Positions 1-6,279 of a stretch of DNA of 7,757 nt are shown here, in pieces (the first letter of the stretch is position 1; every line of letters begins with the position of its first letter). The notes below the pieces were generated by a model. It did not search any database. It was not told the origin of the DNA and was given only the letters and a program-made list of their open reading frames with translations. This DNA comes from Gammaproteobacteria bacterium. Its GTDB lineage: Bacteria > Pseudomonadota > Gammaproteobacteria > Pseudomonadales > Azotimanducaceae. The position numbers were made by a program, and so were the translations under genes. The stretch lies in NCBI GenBank assembly GCA_003228415.1, contig QIDL01000217.1, positions 1-7,757 of the forward strand, given 5' to 3'.

Positions 1-980
1 TCGCGGTCGAGTTCCCCAAGTATTTCATCCACTGCCCCAAGCAGGCTTTCCCGATTGAGGTCCTCCTCCTGGATGACGCGGCTATACCCCCGCTCACGGG
101 CATAGGCGGCGTTCTCGATCTGATCGCCGCGACTGGCCCGGCGCGACAGCGGAATGAGAAGATTGGCCTTGTGGAGACAGAGTAGTTCATAGAGCGTATT
201 GGCACCTGCACGGGAAATGACCAGGTCCGCCGCCGCCAGCAGATCACCCCAGGCCTCACCCACATACTCGAACTGATGGTATCCGGGCTCCGGCAGATCC
301 TCGGTCTTACCAGCACCGCAAACGTGCGCCACCACACCACGGTCCAGCAGACCCCCAAGCGCCTCACGGACCACCTCGTTGATCCGGTCCGCTCCCAGGC
401 TGCCACCGGTCACGACAATGACCCGCACATCCATCGGTGCGTCCAGGCGCTTTCGACCCCGCGCGGCATCGCCTTCCAGCAGGCTTTTCCTCACCGGGGT
501 CCCCGTCACTATCCGTTCACCCTTGAATTTCGCTGGCCGCGTCAGTGGAAAATTCACGCACAGCGTTTTCACGAAAGGCAGCGCCAGCCGATTAGCAAGA
601 CCAGGAGACACATCGGATTCATGTGCGACCACAGGAATCCGCCGACACCAGGCTGCAAAAACCACCGGAAAGCTGACATAGCCCCCCTTGGAGAACACCA
701 CATCGGGATGCAGTCGTCCGAGCAGCCGATGAGCCTGCCAGATCCCGAGAATCACCTTGAACACGTCGAGCAGATTCTCATAAGAGAAGTAGCGTCTGAG
801 CTTGCCGGTGGCTATGGCGTGGTAGTCGACCCGCAGATGCTCGAGAAGATCTTCCTCGAAGGCGCTGCCGCTGCCGACGAAATCGACGTGAACATCCATG
901 CTCAGCGCCGCTTCCATCACCGGAATTGCCGGTACCACGTGTCCGGCGGTTCCACCTCCGGTGCACAACAGACGCTTCAC
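1..980 (-). CDS. MurG-like UDP-GlcNAc glycosyltransferase (GT28/GT-B fold), C-terminus cut off by window edge
   Basis: Reading the minus strand from a GTG at 980 gives 326 codons with no stop before the window edge. MurG adds GlcNAc from UDP-GlcNAc to lipid I on the inner face of the membrane, making lipid II. Visible motifs: glycine loop GGGTAGH (residues 8-14), GKLRRYF (about 67-73), second glycine loop SKGGYVSFP, HESDVSPGLANR (120-131), third glycine loop GGSLGA (192-197), SRAGANTLYE (256-265, with E265 where MurG places its UDP-ribose-binding Glu) and SRRASRGDQ (279-287). The GKLRRYF, HESD, SRAGxNxxYE and ASRGDQ forms are those I know from Bacillus/Clostridium MurG; E. coli MurG has HEQN, SGALTVSE and KDRQQ instead. 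The start overlaps the hda stop by 4 nt (GTGA), with AGAGG about 10 nt upstream. Family membership is firm. Whether it is the cell's main MurG, a second paralogue, or a related GlcNAc transferase on another lipid cannot be settled here. The remaining C-terminus (roughly 30 residues by family length) is missing. Confidence 0.85.
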   Translation of the reverse strand, partial: MKRLLCTGGGTAGHVVPAIPVMEAALSMDVHVDFVGSGSAFEEDLLEHLRVDYHAIATGKLRRYFSYENLLDVFKVILGIWQAHRLLGRLHPDVVFSKGGYVSFPVVFAAWCRRIPVVAHESDVSPGLANRLALPFVKTLCVNFPLTRPAKFKGERIVTGTPVRKSLLEGDAARGRKRLDAPMDVRVIVVTGGSLGADRINEVVREALGGLLDRGVVAHVCGAGKTEDLPEPGYHQFEYVGEAWGDLLAAADLVISRAGANTLYELLCLHKANLLIPLSRRASRGDQIENAAYARERGYSRVIQEEDLNRESLLGAVDEILGELDR

Positions 981-1672
981 AACGCCAGCACCTCTTTGAT
1001 CAACGGGATGGTCACCCGACGCTGCTCCGTCATTGCCCGTGCGTCCAATCGATCGAGTTGCCTGATCAGCTCTGGTAGCGCACGGGTCGAACGATGTAAC
1101 CAGAAATCCAATACCGCCTCTCCCAACTCCAGGCCCTGACGTCTGGCCAGTTGAGCAAGAATGATCTTGAGGCCATCGTCATCGGGCGCCAGCACCTCGA
1201 AGCCCTGCAGCGCGCGCAGCCGTGACCCCAGATCGGGCAACACGAAGGTCTGCCGTTGCGCACTCGCGGAGGCGACGACCACCAGTGACGAGTGGGTAGC
1301 GAGCTGATTCTGATAGAGCGCCATGAGCTGACTTTCGAGCCTGTGATCGCCGAGCCAGCAATCCACGTCATCCAGTGCAATCAGGTCCACCTCGAGTCCT
1401 TCGATGATGGCCGGGTCCATCGGCAGTGACCCGAGCGGCAGGTAAACGGCGCGGTGTCCGGCTGCTTCGGCCACCTGGCAGGTCGCCTGCAACAGGTGGC
1501 TGCGGCCACGACCCTGAGGACCCCAGAGCCAGATCCCCGAATCACCGGGTCCAGATGCCAGCGTCTGCAGCCTTTCCACCAGCTCCGTGTTGCTTCCCTG
1601 GCAGAAATTTTCGAAGTTGTTGAGTTCGCGCTGGCGCAACGGGATCGTCAGCTGGGTGCACCGATCATTCAC
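977..1672 (-). CDS. hda: Hda, DnaA-related regulatory inactivator of replication initiation
   Basis: 231 residues, close to the E. coli Hda length. Hda bound to the DNA-loaded sliding clamp stimulates hydrolysis of DnaA-ATP (RIDA), preventing re-initiation. The N-terminal QLTIPL (residues 7-12) fits the clamp-binding motif QL[SP]LPL with Ile in place of the usual Leu. A single AAA+ domain follows: nucleotide loop GPQGRGRSHLL (51-61, with Arg-Ser where a canonical Walker A has Lys-Thr/Ser, as in E. coli Hda), Walker B LIALDD (97-102), DLGSRL (147-152) holding the Arg finger R151, and a sensor II-like helix around 197-210. The C-terminus TIPLIKEVLAL (221-231) aligns with E. coli TIPFVKEILKL. 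The DNA-binding domain IV of DnaA is absent, as expected for Hda. The start is GTG, sharing GTGA with the stop of the upstream phosphatidyltransferase, with GGGGA about 11 nt before it. The nearby ATG at 1668 is out of frame. Its stop in turn overlaps the MurG-like start, so translation is probably coupled. Confidence 0.95.
   Translation of the reverse strand: MNDRCTQLTIPLRQRELNNFENFCQGSNTELVERLQTLASGPGDSGIWLWGPQGRGRSHLLQATCQVAEAAGHRAVYLPLGSLPMDPAIIEGLEVDLIALDDVDCWLGDHRLESQLMALYQNQLATHSSLVVVASASAQRQTFVLPDLGSRLRALQGFEVLAPDDDGLKIILAQLARRQGLELGEAVLDFWLHRSTRALPELIRQLDRLDARAMTEQRRVTIPLIKEVLAL
1470..1500. repeat. Strong inverted repeat (hairpin) inside hda
   Basis: GCCACCTG (1470-1477) pairs with CAGGTGGC (1493-1500), and the nested GCAGG (1478-1482) pairs with CCTGC (1486-1490). 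The result is 13 perfect base pairs, a TCG loop and only a 2-nt AA bulge. It lies in codons for roughly residues 58-68 of Hda, just after the Walker A loop. There is no T-run, so it is not an intrinsic terminator. It could be an mRNA structure or a by-product of the codons needed for SHLLQATCQVA. Confidence 0.7.
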
Positions 1673-2268
1673 TTCGATCCGCTTCCCCGGCCACCGGCGT
1701 GACGCACCGCTCGCGCACCCCAGGTCAGCACGTAATCCACTCCGGAACCGATACCGAGGATCGCGAGCAGATAGAAGCAGTAGGGGTCCACCAACTGAAA
1801 GGCTATCGCGCTGATGCGCGGAAATTCGGACAAACCCAGCAGCAGCATCAACAACATGACGATCTGGGTCGCCGTGTTGGCTTTGCTGACCAACGTCGGC
1901 GCAAACTCGATTGGCTCGAACAACAGACGGTAGGCCCCGGCCCCGGACATGATGATGGCGTCTCTGCCGAGAGCGATCACCGCCACCCAGAGCGGAATGT
2001 GGTCCTGAACCGTGAGAATGATGAAAACGGCGGCCACCAGTAATTTATCCGCCACCGGATCCATGGCAGCGCCAAAGCGGCTGGTCCAGTCAAAGCGCCG
2101 CGCCATCCAGCCATCCAGAGCATCGCTGGCCCCAGCGATGGCCATGACCACCAACGCATCGACGTAACGGAATTCCATCAGCAACCAACTGGTCGGTAAC
2201 ACCAGCAGTATTCTTATCACGGTAATGATATTCGGCAGCTGGGAAATTCGAAATTCAGTCACTGCCAC
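1669..2268 (-). CDS. CDP-alcohol phosphatidyltransferase, PgsA-like (phosphatidylglycerophosphate synthase type)
   Basis: 199 residues. Integral inner-membrane enzyme of the CDP-alcohol phosphatidyltransferase family, which transfers a phosphatidyl group from CDP-diacylglycerol to an alcohol. For PgsA the acceptor is glycerol-3-phosphate. The family signature D-x2-D-G-x2-A-R-x8-G-x3-D-x3-D is complete: D49, D52, G53, A56, R57, G66, D70 and D74. The N-terminus LPNIITVIRILLVL (11-24) is typical of PgsA. Hydrophobic stretches near 14-32, 36-50, 76-100, 133-147 and 163-181 fit about five to six membrane helices. The polar tail is rich in Gly, Ser and basic residues. The start chosen is GTG at 2268, overlapping the DUF2066 stop by 14 nt; a second in-frame GTG at 2262 would shorten the protein by two residues. 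No clear Shine-Dalgarno is seen, so coupling to the upstream gene is likely. The acceptor is not provable from sequence, and many gammaproteobacteria carry a separate canonical pgsA elsewhere, so I leave the symbol blank. Confidence 0.9.
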   Translation of the reverse strand: MAVTEFRISQLPNIITVIRILLVLPTSWLLMEFRYVDALVVMAIAGASDALDGWMARRFDWTSRFGAAMDPVADKLLVAAVFIILTVQDHIPLWVAVIALGRDAIIMSGAGAYRLLFEPIEFAPTLVSKANTATQIVMLLMLLLGLSEFPRISAIAFQLVDPYCFYLLAILGIGSGVDYVLTWGARAVRHAGGRGSGSK

Positions 2269-3307
2269 GCCAGATCAGTTTCAAATCCGCGGAATCCATG
2301 ACCGTCAGCTGATCGTCGAACATGCGTCGGTCCCTTTCGAATGCCGCCAGCAACTGGGCTGGTTTCGCCGGGGTCTGCAAGGTCAACCACAAACGAGCGC
2401 CACGAATCTCGACAACATTCACCGCATCGATAAATTCCAGACCGCGCAGATAGCCGAGCAGCGCGCCGTAGTCCACGGGAGTTTCGATGCCATTGACAGC
2501 AATTCTGAGCTGCCCGGCCACACCACCATGCACCATCCGACGCCCCGCCAGCTCATTGGACAATACGTCAACCGCATGGACCGCGTGTTCGGTCAGATCG
2601 GAACCATCCGCGGTAAATGGCACCACCATGCCGTCCACCCAGAATTCCCAATCGCTGTGCCAGCCATTTTGCAGATCCGGCACCACTCGACCCAGCAACA
2701 GCACGTCGGCTCCGTAGCGCCTCGAGGCGGGATCGATCACCTGAGACAGACGCCCCCACACCGCAGCGGCTTCGACCGCCAGCTGATCTTCAAGATCCAG
2801 CAATGGCAGGGTCAACGGTATCCCTCTATCCAGCGCGCGACTCTCGAGACCTGCCACCAGCGGAGATTCGCTGGTCGCGCCAATGAGCGTCCGCTCACCC
2901 TTATCCTGAACCACTACCCACACCAGTACCTTTTCCCTGGAGGTACGCCAGATTGGCAACCCTGCCACGCGTACCAGATCCAGCACGGGTTCGGAGTCAA
3001 ATTGCACGATGAGCACCAGGCCATCCACAGGATTGGAGCTGAAACGAAACTCGCTGTAGTACGGTTCCGCCGCACCCAGGGCTTCTCGCACCTCCGGCGT
3101 GCGCGGCACATAGGCAAGGCCGGTGAGACGGGTCAGCATCTTCAGCAACGCCTCGCCGGAAGCCCGCTGACGCTCTTCGACCGATTGGCTGGTGACAGGA
3201 ACGGCAACTTCATACAGCCACGGCACCACATCGGCGGCATTCACACACCCACTGAATATCAGTCCCAGCAACAGCGCCCCAACCCCACGCAAATCGACCA
3301 ACTCCAT
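2255..3307 (-). CDS. DUF2066 family exported protein, function unknown
   Basis: 350 residues from the ATG at 3307; an in-frame TTG two codons further upstream (3313) is less likely. I recognise it as a DUF2066 protein from its position divergent to purM and next to hda, and from its N-terminal pattern. A hydrophobic signal follows the start (ALLLGLIFSGC, residues 11-21) and then VNAAD. Signal peptidase I cleavage after VNA is most natural. FSGC at 18-21 is a poor but possible lipobox, so a lipoprotein cannot be excluded. The mature part begins VVPWLYEVAVPV and is a soluble mixed alpha/beta-looking domain with no catalytic motif that I can name. It is predicted to act in the periplasm. It is first in the four-gene minus-strand operon. 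No good Shine-Dalgarno precedes the ATG. The function is not known to me, and the operon neighbours do not define it. Confidence 0.8.
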   Translation of the reverse strand: MELVDLRGVGALLLGLIFSGCVNAADVVPWLYEVAVPVTSQSVEERQRASGEALLKMLTRLTGLAYVPRTPEVREALGAAEPYYSEFRFSSNPVDGLVLIVQFDSEPVLDLVRVAGLPIWRTSREKVLVWVVVQDKGERTLIGATSESPLVAGLESRALDRGIPLTLPLLDLEDQLAVEAAAVWGRLSQVIDPASRRYGADVLLLGRVVPDLQNGWHSDWEFWVDGMVVPFTADGSDLTEHAVHAVDVLSNELAGRRMVHGGVAGQLRIAVNGIETPVDYGALLGYLRGLEFIDAVNVVEIRGARLWLTLQTPAKPAQLLAAFERDRRMFDDQLTVMDSADLKLIWRGSD

Positions 3308-3349
3308 CGGCAATCGGCGGCAAGTTTACCCAATTAGAAAACCCAGGTC

Positions 3350-3358
3350 TGGTACACT
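3350..3358 (+). promoter_or_regulatory. Candidate extended -10 promoter for purM
   Basis: TGGTACACT contains TACACT (3353-3358) preceded by TG one base away, an extended -10 element. No good -35 lies 16-18 bp upstream, where CCAATT or similar occurs. It sits about 40 bp before the purM start in the 91-bp divergent gap 3308-3398. I see no palindrome resembling the enterobacterial PurR operator. No convincing -10/-35 pair was found for DUF2066 on the other strand. Confidence 0.4.
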
Positions 3359-3387
3359 TCCGGCCCTTCGAATACCCCGATCAATTC

Positions 3388-3391
3388 AGGA
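3388..3391 (+). promoter_or_regulatory. Shine-Dalgarno deciding the purM GTG start
   Basis: AGGA is 7 nt upstream of the GTG at 3399. The open frame extends back to 3192, inside the divergent DUF2066 gene, but PurM homology begins exactly after this site (SKGLTYRGAGVDIDAGN). Confidence 0.7.
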
Positions 3392-3398
3392 TTCAGCA

Positions 3399-4424
<1,026 letters not shown>

Positions 4425-4432
4425 CTTGCGGA

Positions 4433-4996
4433 TCAAGGGCGCGGCAGCGTGACTCCGCGCTGGCCTTGATACTTCCCGGCGCGATCCCGGTAGGTCACTT
4501 CGCACTGCTCGTCCGACTGGAAAAACAGCATCTGCGCCACCCCTTCATTGGCATAAATCTTCGCTGGCAGATTGGTGGTATTGGAGAATTCCAGGGTGAC
4601 GTGGCCTTCCCACTCCGGCTCCAGCGGCGTTACGTTGACGATGATGCCACAGCGCGCATAGGTGGATTTACCCAGGCAGATCGTCAACACATCGCTGGGA
4701 ATGCGAAAGTACTCGACGGTACTCGCCAGCGCGAAGGAATTGGGTGGAATGATGCAGACGTCACCGGATACGTCGACGAAGCTCCGTTCGTCGAAGTTCT
4801 TGGGATCTACCGTGGCGGAGTAGATGTTGGTGAACACTTTGAAATCCGGCGCGCAACGCACGTCGTAGCCATAGCTCGAGGTGCCATAGGAAATGACCTT
4901 CCCTTCACCCGAATGGCGAACCTGACCCGGCTCGAAAGGGTCGATCATGCCAGCGCTGGCCATTTCTCGAATCCAACGGTCGGATTTAATCGTCAT
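4433..4996 (-). CDS. dcd: dCTP deaminase
   Basis: 187 residues, matching the Pseudomonas-type enzyme (188) rather than the 193-residue E. coli form. It deaminates dCTP to dUTP, the main route to dUMP for thymidylate in gammaproteobacteria, and works as a soluble homotrimer of the dUTPase fold. Key residues are visible: GKSTYARCG with S111 and R115, and HVTLEFSN with the catalytic Glu E136 (E138 in E. coli numbering), followed by EGVAQMLF (151-158). The conserved C-terminal lid is YRDRAGKYQGQ (169-179). SSYGYDVRC (40-48) and the VDPKNFDE segment (63-70) are as in Pseudomonas Dcd. The start is ATG at 4996, with a purine-rich GAGAAGAG about 7 nt upstream. It lies 32 bp after mrp on the same strand and is probably co-transcribed with it. 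Its 3' end faces purM. Confidence 0.97.
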   Translation of the reverse strand: MTIKSDRWIREMASAGMIDPFEPGQVRHSGEGKVISYGTSSYGYDVRCAPDFKVFTNIYSATVDPKNFDERSFVDVSGDVCIIPPNSFALASTVEYFRIPSDVLTICLGKSTYARCGIIVNVTPLEPEWEGHVTLEFSNTTNLPAKIYANEGVAQMLFFQSDEQCEVTYRDRAGKYQGQRGVTLPRP

Positions 4997-5028
4997 CTGT
5001 TTGCTCTTCTCTCAGGTGGTTCGAGTGT

Positions 5029-6174
5029 TCAATCGTCGGCGATGACGATGTCTGGTCCGCCGTGGGTTCCTTTTGAGCCGCCGCGGGCGCTTAATCCACC
5101 GCGGGCTTCTTTTGCACCGCCGCGGGCTTCTTTTGCACCGCCGCGGGCTTCTTTTGCACCGCCGCGGGCGCCTTTTAAGCCGCCGCTGGCGCTTTGACTC
5201 GCCAACCAGAGGCGGGCGGCCATGTGCCGCGCGGCATCTCGATAGATCAACGAAATGGCACTCTCCGGATCTGCCACCACCGTGGGTGCTCCGCCATCGG
5301 CCTGCTCGCGGATCTCCATCGCCAGAGGTAACTCAGCCAGCAGCGGCACCGCGCATTCCCGAGCGATTTTCTCCCCGCCACCCGAGCCGAAAACCTGACT
5401 GACGGCTCCGCAATCCGGACAGATGAAGGCGCTCATGTTCTCTATGATCCCGAGCACATCGATGTCCACCTTGCGGAACATCTCGATGCCCTTACGCGCA
5501 TCGAGCAAGGCGATGTCCTGAGGCGTCGTCACTATCACCGCTCCCGAAACAGGCGCCCGCTGAGACAGGGTCAGCTGAATGTCGCCGGTACCCGGTGGCA
5601 TGTCTACGATGAGGTAATCGAGATCATCCCAGTTGGTCTGACCGAGCAATTGCTGCAGCGCTCCGGACACCATCGGACCCCGCCAGACCATGGGGGTGTT
5701 TTCGGTGACGAGGAAGCTCATGGACATCGCTTGAATGCCATGAGCCTCAATGGGTTGAAAGGTTTTACCGTCCGTGGATTCCGGTCGCCGCCCGGCGCTG
5801 ACCCCCAGCATCATGCCCTGACTCGGGCCGTAAATGTCTGCATCCAGAAGCCCGACTCTGGCTCCTTCCTGAGCCAGCGCCAGTGCCAGGTTTACCGCGG
5901 TGGTCGACTTGCCCACGCCGCCTTTCGCCGAGGCTATGGCGATAATGTGCTTTACCCGATCGAAGCCCCTGCTGCTCGGCGCAGAAAACTGTATATCCAG
6001 CTCCAACTCATCCGTCTTCAGAAATTCGGCAAGTGCCTGGCGATAGGATTCGCCGGTACCAATCGCCGGATAGCCGAGAGTGACCGACACCTTGTTGCCA
6101 CTGCTCAGAATCCGCACACCCAGATCGCCCCAGGTAGCGCCCAGATACGGATCGGGAAATTCTTCAACTCGCAT
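5029..6174 (-). CDS. mrp: Mrp/ApbC iron-sulfur cluster carrier ATPase with an unusual RGG-repeat tail
   Basis: 381 residues. A cytosolic P-loop ATPase of the Mrp/NBP35 group that binds a 4Fe-4S cluster between subunits and passes it to target enzymes. Residues 1-65 look like a MIP18/DUF59 domain (DPYLG at 8-12, KVSVTLGY at 28-35). The ATPase core has the deviant Walker A KGGVGKST (84-91), DADIYGPSQ (111-119), MVWRGPMVSGAL (162-173), DMPPGTGDIQLTL (191-203) and TTPQDIALLDARKG (216-229). The cluster ligands are C252 and C255 in CPDC. The family core ends near residue 328. After it comes an extension (331-373) of KEARGG-type heptads with five RGG triplets, encoded by a 21-bp tandem repeat, ending in a short acidic tail (GPDIVIADD). 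E. coli Mrp (369 aa) and Pseudomonas Mrp as I recall them lack this tail. The start is ATG at 6174 with no clear Shine-Dalgarno. The gene is divergent from metG and upstream of dcd. Confidence 0.95.
   Translation of the reverse strand: MRVEEFPDPYLGATWGDLGVRILSSGNKVSVTLGYPAIGTGESYRQALAEFLKTDELELDIQFSAPSSRGFDRVKHIIAIASAKGGVGKSTTAVNLALALAQEGARVGLLDADIYGPSQGMMLGVSAGRRPESTDGKTFQPIEAHGIQAMSMSFLVTENTPMVWRGPMVSGALQQLLGQTNWDDLDYLIVDMPPGTGDIQLTLSQRAPVSGAVIVTTPQDIALLDARKGIEMFRKVDIDVLGIIENMSAFICPDCGAVSQVFGSGGGEKIARECAVPLLAELPLAMEIREQADGGAPTVVADPESAISLIYRDAARHMAARLWLASQSASGGLKGARGGAKEARGGAKEARGGAKEARGGLSARGGSKGTHGGPDIVIADD
5060..5182. repeat. 21-bp tandem repeat encoding the Mrp C-terminal heptads
   Basis: Three identical 21-bp units sit head to tail at 5099-5119, 5120-5140 and 5141-5161, each beginning CCGCGGGCTTC and ending TTGCACCG on the plus strand. 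Diverged units flank them: 5162-5182 and 5060-5080 (21 bp each) and a shortened 18-bp unit at 5081-5098. All unit lengths are multiples of three, so gain or loss of a unit keeps mrp in frame. Identity at synonymous positions in the core units points to recent duplication. Confidence 0.95.
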
Positions 6175-6220
6175 AAGAGGTGTTCACAGCAGTCGGCATG
6201 AGTGGCTTTCAAGCCCGCGC

Positions 6221-6226
6221 ATTATA
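6221..6226 (-). promoter_or_regulatory. Candidate -10 box for mrp-dcd
   Basis: A perfect TATAAT on the minus strand, 47 bp before the mrp ATG, in the divergent mrp/metG gap. No recognisable -35 lies 16-18 bp upstream (CGCGAC at 17 bp), so the call rests on the -10 alone. Confidence 0.45.
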
Positions 6227-6239
6227 GGTGAGTTGCGGT

Positions 6240-6245
6240 TATAGT
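6240..6245 (+). promoter_or_regulatory. Weak candidate -10 box for metG
   Basis: TATAGT, 34 bp upstream of the metG ATG. No -35 match is seen at normal spacing. A run of seven T (6250-6256) follows, and a near-palindrome GGCTTTCAAGCC lies upstream at 6204-6215. If real, this promoter is back to back with the mrp TATAAT, so the two would compete for polymerase. Confidence 0.25.
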
Positions 6246-6279
6246 CGCGTTTTTTTGCGCTCCCGGACAATAGTTTCCC

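Noticed and set aside
276..1139. Plus-strand open frame of 287 codons
   Set aside because: It lies antisense to the MurG-like gene and hda, whose minus-strand frames show clear family motifs. Its translation has no recognisable motif and looks like a high-GC shadow.
2225..3337. Plus-strand open frame of 370 codons opposite DUF2066
   Set aside because: It covers almost exactly the DUF2066 gene on the other strand. The product is rich in His, Gln and Arg with no domain, while the minus strand gives a signal peptide and proper operon spacing.
3192..3398. Possible 69-residue N-terminal extension of PurM
   Set aside because: It overlaps the divergent DUF2066 gene and the promoter gap and shows no PurM similarity. 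A Shine-Dalgarno and GTG at 3399 match the usual PurM start.
5060..5182. CRISPR array
   Set aside because: The repeats are directly head to tail with no spacers and are in frame with the mrp coding sequence, so they are a coding minisatellite.
4466..5197. Plus-strand open frame giving PPRASFA repeats
   Set aside because: It is antisense to dcd and to the mrp tail. The repeats are simply the 21-bp array read in the wrong strand, and all frames stay open through it because of its composition.
6250..6256. T-run as an intrinsic terminator
   Set aside because: No GC-rich hairpin stands directly before it on the plus strand, and it lies between a promoter candidate and the metG start, where a terminator would need an attenuator structure that I cannot see.
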